Source: Seribacter sulfatis (GTDB taxonomy: Bacteria > Verrucomicrobiota > Verrucomicrobiia > Opitutales > Seribacteraceae). From it: 42,091 bases of DNA. Every line of letters starts with the position of its first letter. The stretch's first letter is position 1. The notes beneath the pieces were generated by a model. That model did not search any database. It was not told the DNA's origin and was given only the letters and a program-made list of their open reading frames with translations. The stretch lies in contig NZ_CAXLMO010000039.1 of assembly GCF_964187635.1 (NCBI RefSeq), positions 1 to 42,091 on the forward strand, in the 5' to 3' direction. The position numbers were made by a program, and so were the translations under genes. Shown here one piece after another: positions 7,356-15,924 of the stretch.

Positions 7356-8882
7356 ATGAAATTACACATGATCAATAAATCAACAGTCCCACTCGTTATA
7401 TTCCTTTTTTCGATGTCCAGTTTGCTCGGCGCAGATTGGCCCATGTGGGGAAAAGATGGAAGTAGAAATATGGTCTCCGATGAAAAGAAAATTACTTTCG
7501 ATTTCGTGGCGGGTGAAATGAGTGACGATGAAGTGGTGGATATGAAAACCACGAAAAACCTTAGATGGGTGGCGAAATTGGGATCTCAGGCATATGGAAA
7601 TGTAACCATTGGAAACGGTTGTGTATTTGTCGGAACCAATAATGAGTCGCCCCGCGATCCAGGAAAAAAAGGAGACCGAGGAGTAGTGATGTGCTTGGAT
7701 GAAAAATCGGGCGAATTAAAGTGGCAATTAGTTATACCCAAGCTCGGTGCAGGAAAGGTGAGTGATTGGGAGTATATTGGCATTTGTTCCTCTACCGCAA
7801 TAGACGGCGATAAAGTTTATGTTGTTACAAATCGCTGTGAGGTAGTCTGTTTGGACATTCATGGTTTAACTAATGGAAATGACGGTCCCTTTAAAGACGA
7901 GGCATCCTATATCAAACCAAAGGGGATGTCAGATGCTCTGAATGAAAAATTAGATGCTGATATCCTTTGGATGTATGACATGCGGGACGAATTGGGAGTT
8001 TTTCCGCACAATGTAACGAGTTCTTCTCCGGTAATTATTGGTGATACAGTATATGTTGCGACTTCTAACGGGGTGGATTGGTCACATACGAACATACCCA
8101 GCCCACTTTCACCGAGTTGGATTGCCCTCAACAAGACCACGGGTGAATTAATTGGGGAAGATGGTTCCGGAGCAAGTGAAAATGCACTACATGCGGCTTG
8201 GTCTTCATTAACCTATGGTAATGTCGATGGGGCTGAAATTTTGATATGGGGCGGAACGGATGGATTTTGTTATGGTTATAATAACAAAACAGAGAAAGAT
8301 GCCGATGGGTATGATTTGTTTCAACCCATCTGGAAGGTTGATTGTAATGAACCCAATTACCGCAAAGATTCGGACGGAAAGAAAATTCCTTATGCCACTC
8401 CTCCTGGACCAAGTGAATTAATTGGGACGCCAGTTTTGTATGAAGGAAAAGTGTACTGTGCGATCGGTCAGGATCCAGAGCATGGAGATGGGGTCGGGAG
8501 ACTCTCCTGTATCGATGCAAAGACGGGCAAAATAGTCTGGAAATACACAGATGTGGGTCGAACCATATCCACGGTATCTATTGCCGATGATTTGGTCTAC
8601 ATCGCAGAATATGCCGGGCTAATCCATTGTGTAGATGCAAACACTGGAAAAGTATATTGGACCCACGATTCATTTAGCCGGATTTGGGGTTCCACTCTCA
8701 TTGCCGATGGAAAACTTATTTTAGGAAATGAGGATGGCGATTTATTGGTAATGGATCATGGAAAATCGAAACCGAAAGTGAAGACAATAAACATGGGTGC
8801 TCCTGTTTATAGTTCCCCTGTCGTTGCAAACGGCGTTCTTTATATCGGTACGCAAACACATCTATACGCAATCGGAAAATAG
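7356..8882 (+). CDS. Secreted PQQ-like beta-propeller protein
   Basis: 508 residues with a signal peptide ending at about SSLLGA, after which the mature chain starts DWPMWGKDGSRNMVSDEKK. Blades include CLDEKSGELKWQ, CIDAKTGKIVWKY and CVDANTGKVYWTH, with a final L-Y-I-G-T-Q-T-H-L-Y-A-I. It begins 11 bp after the previous gene. A second in-frame ATG four codons in (7368) would also leave a usable signal peptide. The loops between blades are longer than in the shorter propeller proteins of this window, for example around residues 165-215. No cytochrome motif is present. It probably acts outside the cytoplasmic membrane; substrate and cofactor cannot be read from sequence. Confidence 0.75.
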   Translation: MKLHMINKSTVPLVIFLFSMSSLLGADWPMWGKDGSRNMVSDEKKITFDFVAGEMSDDEVVDMKTTKNLRWVAKLGSQAYGNVTIGNGCVFVGTNNESPRDPGKKGDRGVVMCLDEKSGELKWQLVIPKLGAGKVSDWEYIGICSSTAIDGDKVYVVTNRCEVVCLDIHGLTNGNDGPFKDEASYIKPKGMSDALNEKLDADILWMYDMRDELGVFPHNVTSSSPVIIGDTVYVATSNGVDWSHTNIPSPLSPSWIALNKTTGELIGEDGSGASENALHAAWSSLTYGNVDGAEILIWGGTDGFCYGYNNKTEKDADGYDLFQPIWKVDCNEPNYRKDSDGKKIPYATPPGPSELIGTPVLYEGKVYCAIGQDPEHGDGVGRLSCIDAKTGKIVWKYTDVGRTISTVSIADDLVYIAEYAGLIHCVDANTGKVYWTHDSFSRIWGSTLIADGKLILGNEDGDLLVMDHGKSKPKVKTINMGAPVYSSPVVANGVLYIGTQTHLYAIGK

Positions 8883-8905
8883 AGGTGAATTCTTTATCCA
8901 GCCTA

Positions 8906-9139
8906 ATGAAAAAAAGAGTTATTTGGTTCCTTTTCCTACTTCTTTTCATTGTGCACCAAGATTTTTGGTGGTGGGATGATGCCTTTCTTGTTTTTGATTT
9001 CTTACCAATAGGATTAGCTTTCCATGCCGGTTTTTCAATCGTGTGTGCAATTTTAGGTTGGGCAGCAATTAAGTATGCATGGCCGCACGATTTGGAACGA
9101 TTTGCCGAAGAAAATAACGACGAGGAGAATGCCATATAA
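8906..9139 (+). CDS. Small two-helix membrane protein, DUF3311-like symporter partner
   Basis: 77 residues from ATG 8906; an in-frame GTG at 8885 would add seven residues that break the hydrophobic start. Two membrane segments are visible: about 4-15 (VIWFLFLLLFIV) and about 27-53 (VFDFLPIGLAFHAGFSIVCAI). Between them is HQDFWWWDD, and an acidic tail follows. This length, the H-Q-D-F-W-x-W-D-D element and the position directly before an SSS symporter (stop and start overlap as TAATG) match the small DUF3311-type proteins that accompany sodium:solute symporters. It is likely an accessory subunit of that transporter. Confidence 0.65.
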   Translation: MKKRVIWFLFLLLFIVHQDFWWWDDAFLVFDFLPIGLAFHAGFSIVCAILGWAAIKYAWPHDLERFAEENNDEENAI

Positions 9140-10848
9140 TGACTACCCTAATTGTAATAATTCTTTACCTGTGCTTACTACTTGGACTAGGTTTTTTTAG
9201 TAGTCGTTTATTTAGGGGTACGAGCAAAGACTACTTCGTTGCAAGCCATAGTATTGGGCCTTTTTTACTGTTAATGAGTGTTTTTGGTACAACTATGACC
9301 GCCTTTGCATTAGTTGGCTCGACTGGAAAATCTTTTGAAAGAGGGATCGGAACTTATGGTTTAATGGCTTCGATCAGTGGTCTTGTACATGCTGGTATAT
9401 TTTTTCTTATTGGGATTCGATTGTGGGCTTTTGGGAAAAAGTATGGATATATTACTCAAATCCAATTTTTTCGGGCTCGGTTTGAATCAGATGGGTTGGG
9501 CTATTTACTTTTTCCAATTCTTGTATTGCTCGTTGTTCCTTATCTTTTGATAGGAATAATTGGAGCCGGTAAGACGATCGAGCCGGTTACCGCGGGTGCA
9601 TTTACAGAAATTTTTACCAACCCTACCGCTCCCCAATGGCTGGGGGGGATACCTCCCTGGCTAACCGGCTTAGTTGTTTCCCTTGTCGTTCTGACTTATG
9701 TCTTTATGGGGGGGTCCAGAGGGGCCGCGTATGCGAATACATTTCAGACAATAGTTTTCATGGTGATGGGAGTAGTCGCTTTTGTATATATCATTAATGG
9801 ATTAGGGGGAATGGAGCAGGCGGGTAAGGTGCCGGCACGAATAACCGAGAAGGGAATAATTGTACAAGATTATCAATTTGATAAAACCACAAAGGAGTTG
9901 GTAAAGAATGAAAAACCAAAACCGATTGGACGGGTTACCGATTCAACCACTGTTGATTTATCAAATAAGCAACCTCACTTAGCCCGTACCCCAATCCAGG
10001 TGGAATTCAAAAAGAAGAACCCAAAAACAGGAGTAATTTCTTCGTTTGAAAGAGAGCTCGGAATTCCTTTCATTACCTTTTTATCCTACTTCTTTATACC
10101 GCTAAGCGTGGGAATGTTTCCCCACCTCTTTCAACATTGGCTTACTGCGAAAAGTGCCAAAGCATTTCGTTTAACCGTAATTGCTCACCCTCTGTGTATT
10201 ATGGTGGTTTGGGTGCCATGCGTGTTAGTCGGAGTGTGGGCATCGGGAGTGCTTCCGCCCGGTATTCCTCCTCCCGCAGTGTTATCCGCCATGCTTAATT
10301 TATTAGTTGGAGATCCCGTGCTAACTGGGCTTTTAACGGCAGGAGTTTTGGCTGCAATCATGTCGTCATTGGATTCTCAATTTCTTTGTCTTGGAACCAT
10401 ATTTACCAATGATATTGTGATCCACCGAGCGGGAAAAAATAAGTACAGTGATAAACAGGTGATATTGATCGCCCGTGTATTTATTGTGGTCATTGTTGCC
10501 CTGACTTATGTCCTCGCCATGTGGGCAAAAAATGCCAACGTCTTCGATCTCGCGATTTGGTGTTTTAGCGGATTCTCAGCTCTTTTTCCGGTCGTTTTTG
10601 CAGCTTTATATTGGAAGCGGGCAACAAAAGAAGGTGCATTTGCCAGTATCATTGCAGCTCTTATTTCTTGGCTTTATTTCTTTCACCTTTCTGGGTACGG
10701 AGGTGAATTGGTGATTGGCCCAGGTATTATTCCAGCCGCAGTTTGTTTTGCCGTGGCAGCAATCGCAATGGTTCTTGTTTCCCTGCTGACAAAACCACCA
10801 ACGGAAGAAACATTACAAAAATTTTTCCCCTCGGCCAAAAAATTGTAA
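9139..10848 (+). CDS. Sodium:solute symporter (SSS family)
   Basis: 569 residues, highly hydrophobic, with the SSS opening L-G-x-x-S-x-x-x-x-x-G-T-x-K-D-Y-F-V-A-x-x-x-I-G-P (about 17-45). The G-G-x-R-G-A-x-Y-A-N-T-F-Q-T segment (about 192-206) is a family hallmark, and MSSLDSQFL (about 411-419) matches the sodium-site region. It has about 12-13 membrane helices. A soluble, lysine-rich loop of about 75 residues (about 235-310) lies between helices where many relatives have a short loop. It is translationally coupled to the small DUF3311-like gene. The substrate is unknown; SSS members carry sugars, organic acids, amino acids or nucleosides. In this operon it may import a precursor or recover product. 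Confidence 0.8.
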   Translation: MTTLIVIILYLCLLLGLGFFSSRLFRGTSKDYFVASHSIGPFLLLMSVFGTTMTAFALVGSTGKSFERGIGTYGLMASISGLVHAGIFFLIGIRLWAFGKKYGYITQIQFFRARFESDGLGYLLFPILVLLVVPYLLIGIIGAGKTIEPVTAGAFTEIFTNPTAPQWLGGIPPWLTGLVVSLVVLTYVFMGGSRGAAYANTFQTIVFMVMGVVAFVYIINGLGGMEQAGKVPARITEKGIIVQDYQFDKTTKELVKNEKPKPIGRVTDSTTVDLSNKQPHLARTPIQVEFKKKNPKTGVISSFERELGIPFITFLSYFFIPLSVGMFPHLFQHWLTAKSAKAFRLTVIAHPLCIMVVWVPCVLVGVWASGVLPPGIPPPAVLSAMLNLLVGDPVLTGLLTAGVLAAIMSSLDSQFLCLGTIFTNDIVIHRAGKNKYSDKQVILIARVFIVVIVALTYVLAMWAKNANVFDLAIWCFSGFSALFPVVFAALYWKRATKEGAFASIIAALISWLYFFHLSGYGGELVIGPGIIPAAVCFAVAAIAMVLVSLLTKPPTEETLQKFFPSAKKL

Positions 10849-10879
10849 ATTTATTAAATCCTTTTTTAATGGAAACATT

Positions 10880-11956
10880 ATGAGTATAGATGAAAAAGTT
10901 AAACATGCGGCAGACGAGCTTGATGCTCATGTTGTAGAAATGATCAAGTGGCATTTTTCGCCAGATACAGGATCTCCCTTTTGGCTTGATTGGGCGAAAG
11001 AGCAAAATTGGGATCCCTTGAATGAAATCAAGAACTTTGAGGATATTTGTCAGAAATTCCCTAATTTTGAAGATGAATGGTTGAGGGATCTGCCCAATGA
11101 AGTATGGGTTCCCCAACCTTACAAGGGAAAACCTTTTAATATATTTGAAACAGGTGGGACTACAGGTATGCCCAAGCAAAGAATTGGTTGGGACGATTTT
11201 CGTATTGATTACACTGCATTCTCCGAAACATTAAAAGACGAGCATTTCCCGCGTGATGATTATTGGATGATGGTCGGTCCTACTGGGCCGCGTCGCTTAC
11301 GACTCTCGATAGAGCACCTAGCCAATGAGCGAGGTTGTTCGTGTTACTTTGTTGATTTAGACCCGCGATGGGTGAAGAGATTGATTGCGAGTAAGCAATT
11401 TGATCAGGCCCGGGCCTACATGGACCATGCCGTGGATCAGGCCTTAACAATTCTGAAGCATCGAAAAGTAAGTGCATTATTCACCACACCGAAATTACTT
11501 GAAGCCCTGGCGGAGAGAAAGGATTTGATAAAAGCAGGAATTAAGGGCGTTTTTTGTGGAGGTACTACCATGGACAAGCAATATGCCCGATTTTTAGTCG
11601 AGGAAGTATGTGAAGGCGGAAAAATCGGATTTGTACCCACTTATGGAAATACCTTAATGGGTCTTGCCAGGCACCATCCATTTGGTGCAGAAAATGACTA
11701 CTCAATCGCGTACTATGCTCCACAGCCAAGGGCCGTTCTTCGTGTTATTAACCCCGATACAAATAATACTGTCGACTACGATTCTTGGGGTCGGGTCGAA
11801 TTAACAACTTTAACGAAAGAATTTTTTATGCCCCGATTTTTGGAGCGTGATGAAGCTTTACGTCGAAAACCTTGGAGCGAGGCTCCATGGGACGGGGTCG
11901 CAGAAGTTCGCCCTTTCGGTGCAATGGAAAAAAATATTGTAGAAGGAGTATATTAA
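10880..11956 (+). CDS. EhpF/LuxE-like acid-adenylating enzyme (ANL superfamily)
   Basis: 358 residues. The phosphate-binding loop TGGTTGMPK lies at 91-99. The later adenylate-binding element has CGGTTMD (226-232) and PTYGNTLMG (253-261), where the usual glutamate of Y-G-x-T-E is absent. The protein is shorter than full acyl-CoA ligases and lacks most of the mobile C-terminal domain. Size and motif layout fit the phenazine-biosynthesis EhpF group and LuxE, which activate a carboxylic acid for a partner reductase. In the established case EhpF works with the aldehyde dehydrogenase EhpG to reduce a phenazine carboxylate. Here an aldehyde dehydrogenase-fold gene follows after one base, so the same pairing is inferred. 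The likely substrate is an aryl acid, perhaps hydroxybenzoate from the operon's chorismate-lyase-like enzyme. Confidence 0.72.
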   Translation: MSIDEKVKHAADELDAHVVEMIKWHFSPDTGSPFWLDWAKEQNWDPLNEIKNFEDICQKFPNFEDEWLRDLPNEVWVPQPYKGKPFNIFETGGTTGMPKQRIGWDDFRIDYTAFSETLKDEHFPRDDYWMMVGPTGPRRLRLSIEHLANERGCSCYFVDLDPRWVKRLIASKQFDQARAYMDHAVDQALTILKHRKVSALFTTPKLLEALAERKDLIKAGIKGVFCGGTTMDKQYARFLVEEVCEGGKIGFVPTYGNTLMGLARHHPFGAENDYSIAYYAPQPRAVLRVINPDTNNTVDYDSWGRVELTTLTKEFFMPRFLERDEALRRKPWSEAPWDGVAEVRPFGAMEKNIVEGVY

Positions 11957-11957
11957 T

Positions 11958-13391
11958 ATGAATACACCCCATATACCGTGCTTACGTCTTGGAAAAGAGT
12001 ATCGTAGCTTTAACGAATCAGAAGTAAAAGATTACCGTAACGGTGCGGTAAAAGCTACTATGAGCCAAGTCAATGCCGGCGTAATTCGAAGAGATCTATT
12101 AAAGATCGATCAAGCACGTGAGGCACTGCAAAAGTTTACTACCCGAGAATTAATTGATATTAGTGCAAAGGCTGGTGAGTTATTTCTGAATGGAACTCTT
12201 CCGCTGGGAGAAGGGGGAAGGTCACAAAGTGGGCAAGATTATCTGGAAACGCTTTCAGCCACCAGTGGTTTACCCCATGTGATGGTAAAAAGAAATATGG
12301 ATAAAATTCATTATGCTCTTACCCATGTGGAATTAATTTTGAATGGGTTGACCCGCGGGATTGATCCTTCGATTCTAGATCGAGGTTTTGGAGAACAGGC
12401 AGGATCTCCCGTATGTTTTTATCCCACAACCAATGCATTGGGCTTAGTTATGCCAAGTAATTCGCCGGCAGTAAACTCACTATGGTTGCCCTCAATTGCA
12501 CTAAAAATTCCCATTATTATGAAACCGGGTCGGGATGAACCATGGACCCCTTTCAGGCTTATTCAGTCATTTATTGCCGCAGGTTGCCCACGGGAAGCCT
12601 TTGGTTTTTATCCCACTGACCATGAGGGTGCGGCGGATATTCTTCGACTTTGCAATCGAGCATTGATTTTTGGAGATAAAAGCACCACTGATTTATATGC
12701 GGGCAATCCCGGAGTACAAGTACATGGACCAGGTTTTAGTAAAGTACTGATTGGGGAAGACGAAATTGAAAATTGGCCTGACTTTATTGACGTTATGGCA
12801 TCCTCTATTTCAGATAATGGTGGTAGAAGTTGCGTAAATGCATCCGCTATCATTGTTCCCAAATATGCAAAGGAAATTGCGGACGCTCTTGGTAAAAGGT
12901 TGGGTTCCCTAAAACCGCTACCTGTCGATGACCCGAACGCGGTACTTTCTGGATTTGCAAATCCTAAAATGGGCGAATGGATAGATGGTGCAATCGATGC
13001 TGATTTATGCCAGAAAGGGGCGATCGACACTACCGCGATTTATCGTACCGGACCCCGTCTATTACAAGCGGAGGGTGGAACCTATTTATGTCCCACAATT
13101 GTCTATTGTGAATCGATGGATCACCCGCTTTCTAACCGCGAGTTCCTATGTCCCTATGCGAGTGTAGTGGAAGTTCCTCAACCAGATATGCTCAATGCAA
13201 TAGGGCCTACCTTAGTTGTTTCTGCTATCACAAAAGATGAAACATTTAAGAGACAATTACTTTCTGCATCGAATATCGAACGATTAAACCTTGGCCCAAT
13301 CTCCACAATGAAAATATCTTGGGATCAGCCTCACGAAGGAAATATGTTTGAGTTTCTCTACAAGCGCAGATCAATCGGAATGGCAGCATAA
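11958..13391 (+). CDS. Aldehyde dehydrogenase-fold acyl reductase (EhpG-like)
   Basis: 477 residues. The aldehyde dehydrogenase fold is shown by the nucleotide-binding part PSNSPAVNSLWLPSIALKIP and IIMKPGRDEPW (Lys189), and by the catalytic loop NGGRSCVNAS with nucleophile Cys292. The general-base motif E-L-G-G of ordinary NAD-dependent aldehyde dehydrogenases is missing: the equivalent place reads HGPGFSKVLIGED. Loss of that glutamate is typical of enzymes handling acyl thioesters in the reductive direction. Together with the adenylating enzyme one base upstream and the alcohol dehydrogenase 17 bp downstream, this suggests acid to aldehyde to alcohol reduction in the cytoplasm. A general catabolic aldehyde dehydrogenase is the alternative, but the context argues against it. 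Confidence 0.75.
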   Translation: MNTPHIPCLRLGKEYRSFNESEVKDYRNGAVKATMSQVNAGVIRRDLLKIDQAREALQKFTTRELIDISAKAGELFLNGTLPLGEGGRSQSGQDYLETLSATSGLPHVMVKRNMDKIHYALTHVELILNGLTRGIDPSILDRGFGEQAGSPVCFYPTTNALGLVMPSNSPAVNSLWLPSIALKIPIIMKPGRDEPWTPFRLIQSFIAAGCPREAFGFYPTDHEGAADILRLCNRALIFGDKSTTDLYAGNPGVQVHGPGFSKVLIGEDEIENWPDFIDVMASSISDNGGRSCVNASAIIVPKYAKEIADALGKRLGSLKPLPVDDPNAVLSGFANPKMGEWIDGAIDADLCQKGAIDTTAIYRTGPRLLQAEGGTYLCPTIVYCESMDHPLSNREFLCPYASVVEVPQPDMLNAIGPTLVVSAITKDETFKRQLLSASNIERLNLGPISTMKISWDQPHEGNMFEFLYKRRSIGMAA

Positions 13392-13408
13392 TTGACTTTC
13401 CATTGCCA

Positions 13409-14641
13409 ATGATAGATTCACACGCAGATGATGTAAAAGGAGATTCTTTTTTTATTGATGGCGAGAAGGCTACTCAAAAAATTATTTATGGAAATGGGGT
13501 AATTAATAAGGCGGGGGAAGTAGCTAAGGAATGTGGAAGCAATCTCTTACTTGTTACTGACTCCGGTTTATCTTCTGCGGGGCACCCTCAAAAACTAAAA
13601 GAGATTTTCGAACAATCGAATTTGAATGTTACTCTTTTTGACAAGTCTATCGAGAATCCAACTGAATCAAGTGTGCAAAGTTGCGTGCAGGTAGCAAGTG
13701 AAGCACATGTTGACTTAATAGTGGGACTGGGAGGAGGAAGTTCTATGGATACTGCAAAAGGATGTAACTTCATTCTTAGTAATGGAGGCAGGATGTCAGA
13801 CTACTGGGGTATTGGCAAAGCCAGCCAACCAATGCTCCCATTTATTGCAATTCCAACTACCGCGGGCACTGGAAGCGAATGCCAGTCGTTTGCTTTAATT
13901 TCAGAGGATCAAACTAATAAAAAAATGGCTTGTGGGGATAAGAAAGCACTTCCTAAAATTACCATTCTGGATCCAGAATTAACTCTTTCTTTACCGAGTT
14001 CGGTTACAGCCTGTACTGGAGTTGATGCACTGGCCCATTCGCTTGAATCTTTAGTGACAACTAAAAGAAATCCCAGTTCCAATCGACACGCTCAACTTGC
14101 TTTTGATTTAATTCAGAAAAACCTACCATTAGTTTTTGAAAACCCTCAAGATTTAAAAAGTAGGGGAGCGGTATTGCTGGGTGCTTCCCATGCGGGTGCC
14201 GCAATTGAAAGAAGTATGCTTGGTGCTGCCCATTCAATGGCGAATCCATTAACCGCAAGCCGTGGAGTGATCCATGGAATTGCGGTGGGCATGGTACTGC
14301 CTCAAGTTATGAAATTTAATGCAGAACAAGAGGAGACTAATCGTATTTATGCGGAGGTTGCAAGAAAGTCGGGACTGGCAGGGCCGAATAGCCTAGATTC
14401 TGAGGCAACAAGAAATCTCATTGCCCGGGTATGTGAAATCTTGAAGTTAGCTAATATTTCATCCTCGTTAGAGGATTATGGTTTTGTACCTTCAGAGATA
14501 AACTCTTTAGCCGCTGCCGCTCAAGAGCAATGGACAGCCAGTTTTAATCCACGATCCATTAATTCAAGTGATTTCAAAAATCTTTATTCTCTTCTTTTTC
14601 CGACTGCTACTTGTGAAAATCAGGTCGCTCAGGCAAATTGA
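13409..14641 (+). CDS. Iron-containing (group III) alcohol dehydrogenase
   Basis: 410 residues from ATG 13409 (a TTG two codons upstream is possible). The cofactor loop is GLGGGSSMDTAK (106-117), followed by the family motif AIPTTAGTGSE (147-157). The four metal ligands are all present: Asp206, His210 (GVDALAHSLES), His275 (GAAHSMANPL) and His289 (GVIHGIAVG). Group III dehydrogenases reduce aldehydes to primary alcohols with NAD(P)H, or the reverse. Directly after the EhpF/EhpG-like pair, it most likely reduces the aldehyde formed there. The stop codon lies 5 bp before the next gene. Substrate specificity cannot be told from the motifs. Confidence 0.88.
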   Translation: MIDSHADDVKGDSFFIDGEKATQKIIYGNGVINKAGEVAKECGSNLLLVTDSGLSSAGHPQKLKEIFEQSNLNVTLFDKSIENPTESSVQSCVQVASEAHVDLIVGLGGGSSMDTAKGCNFILSNGGRMSDYWGIGKASQPMLPFIAIPTTAGTGSECQSFALISEDQTNKKMACGDKKALPKITILDPELTLSLPSSVTACTGVDALAHSLESLVTTKRNPSSNRHAQLAFDLIQKNLPLVFENPQDLKSRGAVLLGASHAGAAIERSMLGAAHSMANPLTASRGVIHGIAVGMVLPQVMKFNAEQEETNRIYAEVARKSGLAGPNSLDSEATRNLIARVCEILKLANISSSLEDYGFVPSEINSLAAAAQEQWTASFNPRSINSSDFKNLYSLLFPTATCENQVAQAN

Positions 14642-14646
14642 TTCCA

Positions 14647-15924
14647 ATGAGGAATAATATACTAGTACTCTTTTACGCTCTCTTGTTCATTGTAAGTGGT
14701 TCAATTATAGCAAAAAATAAACAAGCTGGAATTGATTGGCCCCGCCATCGGGGTGGAGCTGAATTGAGAGGAATATCACAAGCTAAAATCGGAAAAACTC
14801 TTGAGCTTGATTGGGAGTTTAAAACAGGCGATTTTCTTAAATCATCCGTCGTTGTTTCTGGGAACCTTGCTTTCATAGGTGCCGAAACGGGTACCCTTTT
14901 TGCGCTATCTTTAGATAATGGAAAGGAAGTGTGGAAATACAAAACGAGTCTTGGGATTGACGCTCCTCCCTTGGTTCATGAGGGCGTCGTTTACACTGGG
15001 TCAACAGATGGCTTTCTTTATGCGCTTGATGCTAAAAGTGGGAAGTTAATTTGGAAATATGAAACGGGGGGTGAAATTATGGGGGCGGCCAATCAGGGAA
15101 TTCGCCCTACTACAAAGGACTCTGTTCTGGTGGTTGGGAGTTATGATAATTTTGTTCATTGCGTAAATGCTAAAACAGGTAAGGTGGTTTGGACATTTGA
15201 AACGCAAAACTATGTAAATGGAGTACCGACTATTTCGGAGGGCAAATATGTGGTTATCGGGGGATGTGATTCCGTGCTTTATGTGATAGGGCTAGAGGAT
15301 GGGAAATTAGTTCGGTCCGTAGAAGTGGAGGCCCCTATTGCGGCTTCAGTCTCGGTTTCCGACGGAATTGGTTATGTGGGAAATATGGACAGAGCGGTCA
15401 TGGCTTTTGACCTGAAAACGGGAGACATCGTATGGAATTATCGGCAGAAAAGTTTCCCCTACTTTTCATCCCCTGCGGTAACTAAAACCCAGGTTATAAT
15501 TGGTGGACGGGATAAAGGACTTCATTGTATTAACCGAATTTCGGGAAAGCAGGATTGGCGCTTCTCGGCACGGGGCCGAATTGATAGTTCGCCAGTTGCA
15601 TCCCCTGCGGTAACTAAAACCCAAGTTATAATTGGTGGACGGGATAAAGGACTTCATTGCATTAACCGAATTTCGGGAAAGCAGGATTGGCGCTTCTCGG
15701 CACGGGGCCGAATTGATAGTTCGCCAGTTGTTTCGGGCGATAAAGTAGTATTTGGCTCAATGGATGGAAAACTATATCTTCTTTCAATGAAAGACGGAAA
15801 AGAAATTTCATCTTATGAAGTGGGAGAGCCAATTTCATCAACTCCAGCGGTAGTAAATGAAAGAATTCTAGTAAGCTGTGAAGATGGAAATGTGTATGCC
15901 TTTAAAGTAAAATTAATCAAATGA
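14647..15924 (+). CDS. Secreted PQQ-like beta-propeller protein with duplicated blade segment
   Basis: 425 residues from ATG 14647 (a TTG three codons upstream overlaps the previous stop). A signal peptide precedes IDWPRHRGG. Blades are regular and close to the BamB-like consensus: YALDAKSGKLIWKYETGG, CVNAKTGKVVWTFE, AFDLKTGDIVWNYR, CINRISGKQDWRF. A 132-bp segment is repeated in tandem (15467-15598 and 15599-15730), so 44 residues including GLHCINRISGKQDWRF occur twice. The copies differ at two third-codon positions and encode the same amino acids. The stop overlaps the start of the radical SAM gene by four bases (ATGA). A role in the cell envelope is likely; no catalytic residues are recognisable. 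Confidence 0.75.
   Translation: MRNNILVLFYALLFIVSGSIIAKNKQAGIDWPRHRGGAELRGISQAKIGKTLELDWEFKTGDFLKSSVVVSGNLAFIGAETGTLFALSLDNGKEVWKYKTSLGIDAPPLVHEGVVYTGSTDGFLYALDAKSGKLIWKYETGGEIMGAANQGIRPTTKDSVLVVGSYDNFVHCVNAKTGKVVWTFETQNYVNGVPTISEGKYVVIGGCDSVLYVIGLEDGKLVRSVEVEAPIAASVSVSDGIGYVGNMDRAVMAFDLKTGDIVWNYRQKSFPYFSSPAVTKTQVIIGGRDKGLHCINRISGKQDWRFSARGRIDSSPVASPAVTKTQVIIGGRDKGLHCINRISGKQDWRFSARGRIDSSPVVSGDKVVFGSMDGKLYLLSMKDGKEISSYEVGEPISSTPAVVNERILVSCEDGNVYAFKVKLIK
15467..15730 (+). repeat. In-frame 132-bp tandem duplication, two synonymous differences
   Basis: Copy 1 is 15467-15598 and copy 2 is 15599-15730. They differ only at 15492/15624 (G/A, both Gln) and 15528/15660 (T/C, both Cys). The unit is 44 codons, close to one propeller blade. 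Such near identity means a very recent duplication, gene conversion, or an assembly artefact joining two strain variants. Confidence 0.95.

Noticed and set aside
5032..8882. Quinoprotein alcohol dehydrogenases using PQQ
   Set aside because: Only the blade signatures are present; no vicinal cysteine pair, haem motif or PQQ synthesis genes were seen.
10727..11179. 150-codon minus-strand open frame across the symporter/EhpF-like junction
   Set aside because: It is antisense to two well-supported genes and has no recognisable motif.
10880..13391. LuxE/LuxC-like pair as part of a bioluminescence (lux) operon
   Set aside because: No luciferase (luxA/luxB) or luxD gene is present; the aromatic-acid context fits EhpF/EhpG better.
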